This document shows positions 9,879 to 17,676 of a DNA stretch of 64,000 nucleotides, one piece after another. Within the stretch, counting starts at the first letter, position 1. Every line of letters begins with the position of its first letter. Origin of the DNA: Tenacibaculum skagerrakense. GTDB taxonomy: Bacteria > Bacteroidota > Bacteroidia > Flavobacteriales > Flavobacteriaceae. Under the pieces are notes generated by a model. That model was not told the origin of the DNA and searched no databases. It was given only the letters and a program-made list of their open reading frames with translations. Both the position numbers and the translations under genes were made by a program. The stretch is taken from assembly GCF_004345825.1 (NCBI RefSeq), contig NZ_SLXM01000004.1, forward strand, positions 252,462 through 316,461. The letters are read 5' to 3'.

Positions 9879-10340
9879 ATGTTTAATCTCTCAGAAGAAA
9901 GTAATCCAACTGATATAGCAAAAGAAGTTGCTAAGAAATATACAGCAAAAGGTTATAAACTTGACTTTTCTTTAGAAAGTTTAGAGCTGGAGATTGATAA
10001 AATCATAAATAATCCTATTACTTATAAAGAAGAGAAAGATATCAACCTCTTAATAGCTGAATTAACGGTTTACGTAGGCGAAACTTTTCGTACTCTTTTC
10101 AATACCGATTATCCTGGTCAATATTTTGAAGGAGGAAATGGTAATGCTGCTAATTTTTACACATACTATATTGAAAAGAACGGAGAACGTTTCCATCCAT
10201 CGCACTTTTTTGAATATAAACTTCCAATACAAGATTTTACTAAAAATCAATTTAAAGAATATTTATACTATAGTTACGCTACTATTGACGGGGAGCAAAA
10301 GGTCCTTCCTGGTGTATTGTATAAGTTTTTAAAAGATTAA
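9879..10340 (+). CDS. Unknown protein, last gene of the restriction operon
   Basis: I do not recognise this 153-aa acidic protein. It has no signal peptide, no transmembrane segment and no cysteine-based metal site. The middle (ELTVYVGETFRTLFNTDYPG) resembles small cytoplasmic accessory or immunity-type proteins in general character, but I cannot assign a family. It begins 8 bp after the metallopeptidase stop and is probably part of the same transcript. After it, coding sequence stops for almost 1 kb. It could be a defence accessory gene or a passenger. Confidence 0.75.
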   Translation: MFNLSEESNPTDIAKEVAKKYTAKGYKLDFSLESLELEIDKIINNPITYKEEKDINLLIAELTVYVGETFRTLFNTDYPGQYFEGGNGNAANFYTYYIEKNGERFHPSHFFEYKLPIQDFTKNQFKEYLYYSYATIDGEQKVLPGVLYKFLKD

Positions 10341-10393
10341 TTATAGTTCCGGATTATCAATTTAAGAGAATTACATGAATATTATATGCGCCT

Positions 10394-10578
10394 GTCAGTT
10401 CGAGTGAAATTGATTGGAACAACGTGGAAAACAATTTTGTATCGAGAACTAGTTTAGAATTTTCAACTACTTCTCGGTACAAAGTTTAATCGCTAGCGCT
10501 TTTAAACTTCACTCGAAGTGATATGCTGCTTGTAATGGACAGATTGCTTCACTTCATTCCATTTCGTTCGCAATGACG
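10394..10578. repeat. Palindromic interspersed repeat, copy A
   Basis: An imperfect inverted-repeat element starts with GTCAGTTCGAGTG (10394) and ends with CACTCGAAGTGAT (10510-10522). Inside it are the arms ATCGAGAAC and a degenerate CTTCTCGGTAC. It is followed by the motif running from ATTGCTTCACTTCATTCC to CGTTCGCAATGACG, itself a partial inverted repeat. It is related to the better preserved copies at 10841 and 11016. The short terminal arms and lack of coding content suggest a MITE- or REP-like element. Confidence 0.8.
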
Positions 10579-10840
10579 AATACCTGAATAAAACGTCATA
10601 CAGAGATTGAACCTTAAAATCCACCGCAAGGAACGGAAAAAATGAAAAGCTGTTTGAACACGACCAACGGAAGTGTGAGTTCTTTTCATTTCGTTTCGAG
10701 GATGAGGTTTTAAGAGAGAAAATCTATGAAGACTAGATTTTTTTGCTTCTTTTTTCATCAATGGAAAAAAGAATGAAGAAGATATTTTAAAAGATACAGA
10801 TTGCTTCACTCCATTCTACTCCGTTCGCAATGACGTTAAT
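10579..10840. other. Non-coding, repeat-derived stretch between palindromic elements
   Basis: No gene is visible here. The sequence holds remnants of interspersed material. A T-rich patch around 10735-10765 reads like the eroded 3' end of an old ORF. At 10797-10835 there is another copy of the ATTGCTTCACT...TCGCAATGACG motif that flanks the neighbouring elements. An open frame on the minus strand across 10549-10809 is a by-product of these repeats. Confidence 0.6.
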
Positions 10841-11015
10841 GTCAGTTCGAGTGATTTTATGGAGTATGACGGAATAAAATTGTATCGAGAACGAGTTTAG
10901 AACTCCCTAGCACTTCTCGATACACGTTTCATTCTTCAGCGCACTCGAAGTGACAGGCAGCTTGTAATGGACAGATTGCTTCACTTCATTCTACTCCGTT
11001 CGCAATGACGTTAAT
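10841..11015. repeat. 175-bp tandem repeat unit, first copy (palindromic element plus tail)
   Basis: The unit consists of a 114-bp palindromic element (10841-10954) and a tail. The element has terminal arms GTCAGTTCGAGTG and CACTCGAAGTGAC, and inner arms TGTATCGAGAA and TTCTCGATACA, so a single strand could fold into a long hairpin. The tail carries ATTGCTTCACTTCATTC...GTTCGCAATGACG. The whole unit is repeated almost exactly at 11016. Confidence 0.88.
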
Positions 11016-11190
11016 GTCAGTTCGAGTGATTTTATGGAGTATGATGGAATAAAATTGTATCGAGAACGAGTTTAGAACTCCCTAGCACTTCTCGATACAC
11101 GTTTCATTCTTCAGCGCACTCGAAGTGACATGCTGCTTATAATGGAGAGATTGCTTCACTTCATTCCACTGTGTTCGCAATGACGTAATA
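11016..11190. repeat. 175-bp tandem repeat unit, second copy
   Basis: This is a direct tandem copy of the preceding 175 bp. It differs at only a handful of positions, for example TATGACGG to TATGATGG and GGCAGCTTGTAATGGAC to TGCTGCTTATAATGGAG. The palindromic part is 11016-11129. The near identity points to recent duplication. Confidence 0.88.
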
Positions 11191-11266
11191 ATTTTAACTC
11201 CCCCAACCTCTCAATTCATAATTCCTAATTAAAAATTCCCAATTGATTATTGAAAATTCCCCAAAC

Positions 11267-11310
11267 ATGACCGATGTCATAGTATAAAGAAGAATGCTAC
11301 GATACATTTG
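11267..11310 (+). promoter_or_regulatory. ccoS/cbb3 promoter with ATGAC-N4-GTCAT operator
   Basis: A perfect palindrome ATGACCGATGTCAT (11267-11280) lies 22 bp upstream of a Bacteroidota -7 box TACATTTG (11303-11310) and 54 bp before the ccoS start. If transcription starts 6-7 bases after the box, the palindrome is centred near -43, the position of a class II CRP/FNR-family activator. The usp promoter has the same arrangement. Regulator identity is inferred. Confidence 0.72.
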
Positions 11311-11334
11311 ATGCGTAATTAATAATCCAACAAC

Positions 11335-11502
11335 ATGGGAGTAATATATGTAATGCTTACGGCCAGTGTAGTAGTAGCTTTAGTTTTTTTTATTGCCTTC
11401 ATAGTCAGTGTAAAAAGAGGTCAGTACGATGACACCTACACACCCTCTGTACGAATGTTGTTCGAGGACGAATTAATCACAGAGAAAACTAACAAAGAAT
11501 AG
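11335..11502 (+). CDS. ccoS: cbb3-type cytochrome oxidase assembly protein CcoS
   Basis: This is a 55-aa single-pass membrane protein, MGVIYVMLTASVVVALVFF followed by a short cytoplasmic tail. The tail motif GQYDDTYTPSVRMLFED closely matches the CcoS signature (GQ[FY]DD...TP..R.L). CcoS is needed to insert haem/copper cofactors into cbb3 oxidases. It ends 19 bp before ccoNO. In many Flavobacteriaceae the copper ATPase gene ccoI lies just upstream; here the upstream neighbour is the repeat region instead. Confidence 0.93.
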   Translation: MGVIYVMLTASVVVALVFFIAFIVSVKRGQYDDTYTPSVRMLFEDELITEKTNKE

Positions 11503-11521
11503 ATATATAATTCAATTAATT

Positions 11522-13720
11522 ATGGAGATGCAACAATTTTATTACGATAACAAAATCGTGAAAAAATTTATCTACGCAACCTTACTATGGGGAATAGTTG
11601 GGTTTTCAGTAGGATTACTTTTAGCGTTCATGTTTTTATTTCCCAATATTACCGATGGAATTTCCTGGTTAAGTTTCGGTCGTTTACGTCCGTTACACAC
11701 CAACGCGGTAATTTTTGCATTTGTAGGTAATGCTATTTATGCGGGAGTGTATTACTCGTTACAGCGCTTGTTAAAAACAAGAATGGCCAGCGACTTGCTG
11801 AGTAACATTAATTTCTGGGGTTGGCAGTTAATTATTGTTGCAGCTGCTATTACCTTGCCTTTAGGATATACAACCTCTAAAGAATACGCAGAGTTAGAAT
11901 GGCCGATTGATATTGCCATTGCATTGGTATGGGTGGTATTTGGTGTAAACATGATTTGGACGATTTTAAAACGTCGTCAGCGTCACTTATATGTGGCGAT
12001 TTGGTTTTACCTAGCAACCTTTGTTACGGTAGCAGTACTACACATTTTTAACAGTTTAGAAATGCCAGTAAGTGCATTAAAAAGTTACTCTGTATATGCA
12101 GGAGTGCAAGATGCCTTAGTACAATGGTGGTACGGACATAATGCGGTTGCATTTTTCTTAACCACACCGTTTTTAGGATTGATGTATTATTTTGTTCCGA
12201 AAGCTGCAAACAGACCCGTTTATTCGTATCGTTTATCGATTATTCACTTCTGGTCGTTAATCTTTATTTACATTTGGGCAGGTCCACACCACTTATTATA
12301 TACAGCTTTACCAAACTGGGCGCAAAACTTAGGTGTGGTGTTCTCAATTATGTTAATCGCTCCGTCTTGGGGAGGAATGATTAACGGATTATTAACACTT
12401 CGTGGAACTTGGGATAAAGTACGTCAGGATCCTGTGTTGAAATTCATGGTAGTAGCTATTACAGGATATGGTATGGCAACTTTTGAAGGACCGATGTTAT
12501 CCTTAAAAAATGTAAATGCCATTGCGCACTTTACCGATTGGATTATTGCACACGTACACGTAGGAGCTTTAGCTTGGAACGGGTTTATGACTTTTGGTAT
12601 GATTTATTGGTTAGTGCCAAGATTATTCAAAACAACACTATTCTCTAGAAAGTTAGCCAACTTCCACTTCTGGATAGGAACTTTAGGAATTGTAATTTAT
12701 ACATTACCAATGTACGTAGCAGGATTTGTACAAGCATTTATGTGGAAACAATTCAATCCTGATGGAACATTAACGTATGGAAACTTCTTAGAAACAGTTC
12801 AAGAAATTGTACCAATGTATTGGATTCGTGCCATTGGAGGAAGTTTATACATTGTGGGAGCGATTGTAATGTTATATAACATTGTAAAAACAGTAAAAAG
12901 AGGAGAAGAAGTAACAGATGATTTAGCAGAAGCAGCTCCGTTAGCAAAAGTTTCTAAATACAGAACTAAAGGAGAAACTTGGCATACTTGGTTAGAGCGT
13001 AAGCCAATTAAATTAACCATTTACGCAACCATTGCAATTCTTATTGGAGGATTAATTCAGATTGTACCAACCTTAATGGTAAAGTCTAATATCCCATATA
13101 TCGAAGAGGTAAAACCATATTCAGCATTAGAGTTAGAAGGTAGAGATATTTATATATCTAATGGATGTGTATCATGTCACTCACAAATGATTCGTCCGTT
13201 TAGAAGTGAGGTAGAACGTTATGGTGAATATTCTAAGGCAGGTGAATTTGTGTATGATCATCCATTCTTATGGGGAAGTAAACGTACCGGTCCAGATTTA
13301 CACCGTATTGGAGGAAAGTACAACGATAACTGGCACTTTAACCATATGTACGATCCACAAAGTACGTCACCAGGTTCTATAATGCCAGCATATCAATGGA
13401 TTATTAAGAATAAGTTAGACAAATCGCAAACAGAAGCAAAAATGCGTGCGATGGTAAAACTAGGTGTTCCGTATACGGATGAAGATATTGCGAACGCTCA
13501 AAAGAGTATGGATGAGCAAGGAATGCAAATTCAACAAAACTTATACAACGATCCTGATTTTGTTCAGAATTATGAAGACAGTAAAAAGTATGCAGAGCAA
13601 AACGGATTGCCTTTCGTAGAAATGAAAGACAGAGAGATTGTAGCATTGATTGCCTATATCCAAAGATTAGGAGTAGATATTAAAGTAAAAGATGTAAAGG
13701 ATAAACTTTCAAAAAAATAG
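11522..13720 (+). CDS. ccoNO: cbb3-type cytochrome c oxidase fused subunits I and II (CcoN-CcoO)
   Basis: This is the catalytic core of the high-affinity terminal oxidase, reducing O2 to water and pumping protons in the inner membrane. Residues 1 to about 475 form the many-helix CcoN haem-copper subunit with its histidine ligands (for example WWYGHNAVAFF and GPHHLLY). Residues about 500-732 are the membrane-anchored monohaem cytochrome CcoO with a C-V-S-C-H haem site at 549-553. Fusion of N and O is usual in Bacteroidota. It is the main gene of a ccoS-ccoNO-ccoQ-ccoP unit, with ccoQ starting 4 bp after its stop. Confidence 0.97.
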   Translation: MEMQQFYYDNKIVKKFIYATLLWGIVGFSVGLLLAFMFLFPNITDGISWLSFGRLRPLHTNAVIFAFVGNAIYAGVYYSLQRLLKTRMASDLLSNINFWGWQLIIVAAAITLPLGYTTSKEYAELEWPIDIAIALVWVVFGVNMIWTILKRRQRHLYVAIWFYLATFVTVAVLHIFNSLEMPVSALKSYSVYAGVQDALVQWWYGHNAVAFFLTTPFLGLMYYFVPKAANRPVYSYRLSIIHFWSLIFIYIWAGPHHLLYTALPNWAQNLGVVFSIMLIAPSWGGMINGLLTLRGTWDKVRQDPVLKFMVVAITGYGMATFEGPMLSLKNVNAIAHFTDWIIAHVHVGALAWNGFMTFGMIYWLVPRLFKTTLFSRKLANFHFWIGTLGIVIYTLPMYVAGFVQAFMWKQFNPDGTLTYGNFLETVQEIVPMYWIRAIGGSLYIVGAIVMLYNIVKTVKRGEEVTDDLAEAAPLAKVSKYRTKGETWHTWLERKPIKLTIYATIAILIGGLIQIVPTLMVKSNIPYIEEVKPYSALELEGRDIYISNGCVSCHSQMIRPFRSEVERYGEYSKAGEFVYDHPFLWGSKRTGPDLHRIGGKYNDNWHFNHMYDPQSTSPGSIMPAYQWIIKNKLDKSQTEAKMRAMVKLGVPYTDEDIANAQKSMDEQGMQIQQNLYNDPDFVQNYEDSKKYAEQNGLPFVEMKDREIVALIAYIQRLGVDIKVKDVKDKLSKK

Positions 13721-13724
13721 AACG

Positions 13725-13892
13725 ATGTTAAAATTTGTAAAGAATCATTTAGAGAGTATCACAGGAATAGAGATTTATCCAATCATTTCCTTAACCATAT
13801 TTTTCACCTTTTTCGTGTTGTTATTCTGGTGGGTAGCTACTGCTAAAAAGGAATATATCAATAAAGTAAGCAATTTGCCATTAGATAATTAA
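13725..13892 (+). CDS. ccoQ: Small cbb3 oxidase subunit, CcoQ/FixQ-like
   Basis: A 55-aa peptide with one transmembrane helix (about residues 19-38, ending LLFWWVATAKKEY) and a short charged tail lies between ccoNO and ccoP. Size, topology and position match CcoQ, the small subunit that stabilises the oxidase. The sequence is too short for a firm family call, so the assignment rests mainly on context. Confidence 0.85.
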   Translation: MLKFVKNHLESITGIEIYPIISLTIFFTFFVLLFWWVATAKKEYINKVSNLPLDN

Positions 13893-13902
13893 ACCGTTAA
13901 TC

Positions 13903-14772
13903 ATGAAAAGAATTTTTCAATCGATCTTATATATTGTATTTGTTTTTGTGAGCTTTTGGGCGATCATAAAAGCAATACTAGCCTACGAAAATCCATTTAG
14001 TTTATATGAAAATCCATTGGTGTGGACATTAATAGCCTTTTTAGGTTTAGTGGTTCTAGCCAAAGAATATTTTAGTGTAACCATGCAAAAAATTGCAGAG
14101 GAACTAAAAATGGAAAAAGAGGGAATTGTTCCTGAGGAAGTAGATGAATGGGCTTGGGCTAAAAAGCTATTAAAGCGTTGGACAAAATCTCGTGAAATAG
14201 GAGAGGAAGAAGAAATCATCCTTGATCATAATTACGATGGAATTAAAGAGTTGGACAATGTATTACCACCTTGGTGGGTGTACTTATTCTATGCAACAAT
14301 TGTTTTTGGTGTAGTGTATTTAATTCGTTTTCATATTGCTGGAGGAGATACCCCAGAAATGGAATATGAAAAAGCCATGGCAAAAGCAAAATATGAAATG
14401 GAACAGTACAAGAAAAAAACGCCAAATACTTTTGATGTTGAAAGTGTAGCCTTATTAACTGAGAGTGCAGATCTTCAGAGAGGAAAAGCAGTATTCAATC
14501 TAAACTGTGCTTCTTGCCACGTTCGAGATGGAGGTGGAGGTATTGGTCCTAACTTAACCGATGAATATTGGATTTTAGGCGGTGGATTTAAAAATGTGTT
14601 CAAAACTATTTATACCGGAGGTAGAGATGGAAAAGGTATGGTGGCTTGGAAAGGTGTTCTAAAACCTCAAGATATTCAGAAGGTAGCGAGTTATGTTATC
14701 TCTTTAGGTGGAACGACACCTGCAAAACCTAAGAAACCACAAGGAGAAATCTGGACTGGAGAAGAGGAGTAA
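13903..14772 (+). CDS. ccoP: cbb3-type cytochrome c oxidase subunit III (CcoP), single haem-binding motif
   Basis: The 289-aa membrane-anchored cytochrome c passes electrons to the CcoNO core. It has N-terminal membrane helices (about 7-27 and 37-57), then a cytoplasmic stretch, and a further helix around 127-146 in the FixP_N-like part (LPPWWVYLFY). A single cytochrome c domain follows, with C-A-S-C-H at 202-206 and a distal Met in GMVAWKG. Classical proteobacterial CcoP carries two haem motifs; only one CxxCH is present here. It follows ccoQ by 10 bp. Confidence 0.95.
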   Translation: MKRIFQSILYIVFVFVSFWAIIKAILAYENPFSLYENPLVWTLIAFLGLVVLAKEYFSVTMQKIAEELKMEKEGIVPEEVDEWAWAKKLLKRWTKSREIGEEEEIILDHNYDGIKELDNVLPPWWVYLFYATIVFGVVYLIRFHIAGGDTPEMEYEKAMAKAKYEMEQYKKKTPNTFDVESVALLTESADLQRGKAVFNLNCASCHVRDGGGGIGPNLTDEYWILGGGFKNVFKTIYTGGRDGKGMVAWKGVLKPQDIQKVASYVISLGGTTPAKPKKPQGEIWTGEEE

Positions 14773-14785
14773 CATAATTAAGATT

Positions 14786-14948
14786 GTCACTTCGAGTGTT
14801 TTGACTAAAAGGAAAAATGTATCGAGAAGTAATTAAAGATTACTTCACTTGGTATCCCGATTTTGTAATGACACAGATGAATGAAATACGTCATTGCGAG
14901 GAAGTTTATGTTGAATTTATTTCAGCATCAATAACGAAGCAATCTTAT
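14786..14948. repeat. Diverged palindromic interspersed repeat between ccoP and ccoG
   Basis: The first part (GTCACTTCGAGTG, then TATCGAGAAGT) matches the left arm and inner arm of the elements at 10.4-11.2 kb. The second part runs from CGTCATTGCGAG to GAAGCAATCT, the reverse complement of the tail motif found there. The copy is degenerate. It separates ccoP from ccoG, and no promoter is obvious. Confidence 0.7.
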
Positions 14949-15003
14949 AAAACTTAAAAGAACAATAGTTAACTGTAATAATTAGTTTTTAATAGGTAAC
15001 AAA

Positions 15004-16425
15004 ATGGAAACACCCCAGGGAGAACAATTTAGAGATAGTATTGGGACTATAGATAATGAAGGTAAGCGTGCTTGGGTGTTTCCTAAAAAACCAAGCGGAA
15101 AGTTTTACAAGTACAGAAGCTACGTAAGTTATGTTTTGTTATTCTTTTTAGTTGTTTCACCATTTATAAAAGTAAAAGGAAATCAGTTTTTACTGTTTAA
15201 TGTCCTAGAACGTAAGTTTGTAATTTTTGGTTATCCATTTTGGCCACAAGATTTTCATTTGGTTGTAATTTCCATGATTATTGGTGTGGTGTTTATTACA
15301 TTATTTACTGTAGTTTTTGGAAGGGTTTTCTGTGGATGGATTTGTCCGCAAACCATTTTCTTAGAAATGGTATTCCGAAAAATAGAATATTGGATTGAAG
15401 GAGATAGAGGGAAACAAATTCGTTTGGCAAAACAGCCTTGGAATGCAGAGAAAATTAAGAAGCGCTTATTAAAGTGGTTCGTGTTTTTTGTAATCTCATT
15501 TTTAATCGCTAATGTTTTCTTGGCGTATATTATTGGAAGTGATGAACTCTTGTTATACATTCAAAACGGACCGTTTAATCACGTTTCAACCTTTGTTGCT
15601 TTATTGATATTTACAGGTGTTTTCTATTTTGTTTTTGCATGGTTTAGAGAGCAAGTGTGTATCATCGCTTGTCCGTATGGTCGATTACAAGGTGTACTAT
15701 TAGATAATCAATCGGTAGTTGTTGCCTACGATTACAAACGTGGAGAAAAAGAAAAAGGACGCGCAAAGTTCAATAAGAAAGAAGATAGAATAGCTTCTGG
15801 AAAAGGAGATTGTATTGATTGTAAACTATGTGTGCATGTTTGCCCTACAGGAATCGATATTCGAAACGGAACACAGTTAGAATGTATCAATTGTACAGCT
15901 TGTATTGATGAGTGCGATACTATGATGGAAAACGTTGGGATGCCAAAGGGATTAATCCGTTTTGCGAGTATTGATAATATCGAAAAGAAATCTTCTTTCA
16001 AGTTTACCGCACGTATGAAAGGATATGCAGCAGTACTTTTTATTTTATTTGGTGTATTAATCGGAATGTTGTTCTTAAGAAATGATGTTGAAGCAAAAAT
16101 ATTCAGACTACCAGGACAATTATACGAACGAAAGGATAACGGAATTATCAGCAACGTGTATTCCTACAAAATTGTAAATAAAACAACAGAAGAGATTGGA
16201 GATATTTCTTATAAGTTGTTGTCGCACGAAGGAAAGATTGAAGTAGTAACACATCAATCATTTACAGTTCCTAAACAAGGAATGGCTGAGGGATCATTGT
16301 TTATTGAATTACATCAATCACAATTAAAAAAAGACAAAGTAAAATTAAAGGTTGGAGTTTACAGTAAAGATAAACTCATAGAAACAACCACCACAAATTT
16401 CCTCGGTCCGAGAAAGTTTTGGTAA
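15004..16425 (+). CDS. ccoG: cbb3 oxidase accessory protein CcoG (polyferredoxin-like)
   Basis: The 473-aa membrane iron-sulphur protein has several transmembrane helices, conserved CGWICPQ and CIIACPYGRLQG motifs, and a ferredoxin-like pair of 4Fe-4S sites. The latter are C-I-D-C-K-L-C-V-H-V-C-P and C-I-N-C-T-A-C-I-D-E-C in the middle of the protein. The C-terminal periplasmic Ig-like domain (FixG_C) is present. CcoG acts as a cupric reductase supplying Cu(I) for cbb3 oxidase assembly. It is followed 17 bp later by fixH. Confidence 0.96.
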   Translation: METPQGEQFRDSIGTIDNEGKRAWVFPKKPSGKFYKYRSYVSYVLLFFLVVSPFIKVKGNQFLLFNVLERKFVIFGYPFWPQDFHLVVISMIIGVVFITLFTVVFGRVFCGWICPQTIFLEMVFRKIEYWIEGDRGKQIRLAKQPWNAEKIKKRLLKWFVFFVISFLIANVFLAYIIGSDELLLYIQNGPFNHVSTFVALLIFTGVFYFVFAWFREQVCIIACPYGRLQGVLLDNQSVVVAYDYKRGEKEKGRAKFNKKEDRIASGKGDCIDCKLCVHVCPTGIDIRNGTQLECINCTACIDECDTMMENVGMPKGLIRFASIDNIEKKSSFKFTARMKGYAAVLFILFGVLIGMLFLRNDVEAKIFRLPGQLYERKDNGIISNVYSYKIVNKTTEEIGDISYKLLSHEGKIEVVTHQSFTVPKQGMAEGSLFIELHQSQLKKDKVKLKVGVYSKDKLIETTTTNFLGPRKFW

Positions 16426-16442
16426 CTAAAAAAATAAACAAG

Positions 16443-16889
16443 ATGAAAATTAGTTGGGGTACAGGCATTGTAATAGCAATAATTTCATTCATAACATTTA
16501 TTATGGTTATGGTGGTAACTATGGTAAGTGATAAAGCGTATAATCATGATTTAGTTACCGATAATTATTATCAAAAAGAATTAAAGTATCAAGAAGATAT
16601 AGATGCTTCTAAGAATTTAAAAAAACTTGAATACCCATTATCAGTTCAAAAAGTAACTGAAGGAATTGAAATTGTATTTCCAAAAGATTTAGCTCCAGAA
16701 AATATCAAGGGGAAAGTATTTTTATACAGACCTTCAAATAAAGCTTTGGATAGTGAAATGAACATCAATATCAATCAGCATAGTATGTTAATTTCTAATG
16801 AGGTTTTGGTAAGTGGTCGTTGGGATATTGTTATTGATTTTACATACAACAATCAAAAGTATTTCCACAAAGAGCAAATAATTTATTAA
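16443..16889 (+). CDS. fixH: FixH family protein (CcoH-like cbb3 assembly factor)
   Basis: This 148-aa protein has one N-terminal transmembrane helix followed by a periplasmic domain with the D-x-Y-Y-x-K-x-x-x-Y pattern (TDNYYQKELKYQEDIDAS) seen in FixH proteins. FixH/CcoH takes part in maturation of cbb3 oxidase. I place the start at the ATG at 16443; a TTG eight codons earlier is in frame but overlaps the end of ccoG. The stop overlaps the next start as TAATG. Confidence 0.92.
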   Translation: MKISWGTGIVIAIISFITFIMVMVVTMVSDKAYNHDLVTDNYYQKELKYQEDIDASKNLKKLEYPLSVQKVTEGIEIVFPKDLAPENIKGKVFLYRPSNKALDSEMNININQHSMLISNEVLVSGRWDIVIDFTYNNQKYFHKEQIIY

Positions 16890-17590
16890 TGCTGTACACT
16901 GCATTCATATTAGGATTGTTAGGAAGTTTACATTGCTTAGGAATGTGTGGTCCAATTGCGTTTATGTTACCGTTAGACAGAACAAACCAAGTGAAGCAAT
17001 TCTTTCAATTAATGAGTTATCATAGTGGTCGCTTACTAACATACGGATTGCTAGGTGTTATTTTCGGGCTTTTAGGTAGAGGTTTTGAGTTGTTTGTTTT
17101 TCAGCAACACTTATCAATTTTTACAGGAGCTCTAATGATTCTAATCGTACTTTTTCCTAAGTTGGTGTATCAATTAAAAGCAACAAAAACCTTAACACGA
17201 TATATAGGAAAAGTAAAATCGGCACTAGGTAAAGAGTTAAAACAAAAACGAAACGATACATTTTTTGCTATCGGTTTCTTAAATGGCTTTTTACCATGCG
17301 GATTAGTTTACATGGCTTTAATTGGAGCTATTGCAACGCATTCTACTGTCTACGGAAGTTTATACATGATTTTATTTGGTTTAGGAACTATTCCGTTAAT
17401 GAGTTCGATAGTATATGTTGGAAAGTTTACCAATCTTCGGTTACAACAATATTTCAAAAAAGCAATTCCAGTGCTAGTTGTTGCAATTGGAGTCTTATTT
17501 ATCTTAAGAGGTTTAGGTTTAAACATCCCTTATATTTCTCCTTCTGCAGCGGTTAGTAATCTTGTAGAAAGAAACGCTGTTTGTCATTAA
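16889..17590 (+). CDS. Sulfite exporter TauE/SafE (UreH-like) family membrane protein
   Basis: The 233-aa protein has six or so transmembrane helices and begins with the family signature GLLGSLHCLGMCGPIAF. A second motif, FLNGFLPCGLVYMAL, lies mid-protein. Proteins of this type are regularly the last gene of flavobacterial cbb3 oxidase clusters and are thought to help copper handling or oxidase maturation, though transport function is unproven. Start and previous stop overlap (TAATG), so it is translationally coupled to fixH. Confidence 0.9.
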   Translation: MLYTAFILGLLGSLHCLGMCGPIAFMLPLDRTNQVKQFFQLMSYHSGRLLTYGLLGVIFGLLGRGFELFVFQQHLSIFTGALMILIVLFPKLVYQLKATKTLTRYIGKVKSALGKELKQKRNDTFFAIGFLNGFLPCGLVYMALIGAIATHSTVYGSLYMILFGLGTIPLMSSIVYVGKFTNLRLQQYFKKAIPVLVVAIGVLFILRGLGLNIPYISPSAAVSNLVERNAVCH

Positions 17591-17605
17591 AATAAATTTT
17601 TCAGT

Positions 17606-17649
17606 ATGACAATTGTCATAGTTTTAAAGGATTACCGTATGTACTTTTA
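17606..17649 (+). promoter_or_regulatory. usp promoter with ATGAC-N4-GTCAT operator
   Basis: The perfect palindrome ATGACAATTGTCAT (17606-17619) lies 22 bp upstream of a near-consensus -7 box TACTTTTA (17642-17649). It is 57 bp before the usp start. Spacing and half-sites equal those at ccoS, so the two transcripts probably share a regulator. Confidence 0.7.
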
Positions 17650-17676
17650 CGCTATAATCTTTTAAAGCTAAGTATC

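Noticed and set aside
10549..10809. Minus-strand open frame of 86 codons
   Set aside because: It consists of interspersed repeat sequence, has no promoter and encodes no recognisable protein.
10394..11190. CRISPR array
   Set aside because: Repeats are long (175 bp), palindromic and directly adjacent, without regular short spacers, and no cas genes are present.
16419..16442. TTG start for fixH eight codons upstream
   Set aside because: It overlaps the end of ccoG and adds a polar stretch before the membrane helix; the ATG at 16443 fits the family better.
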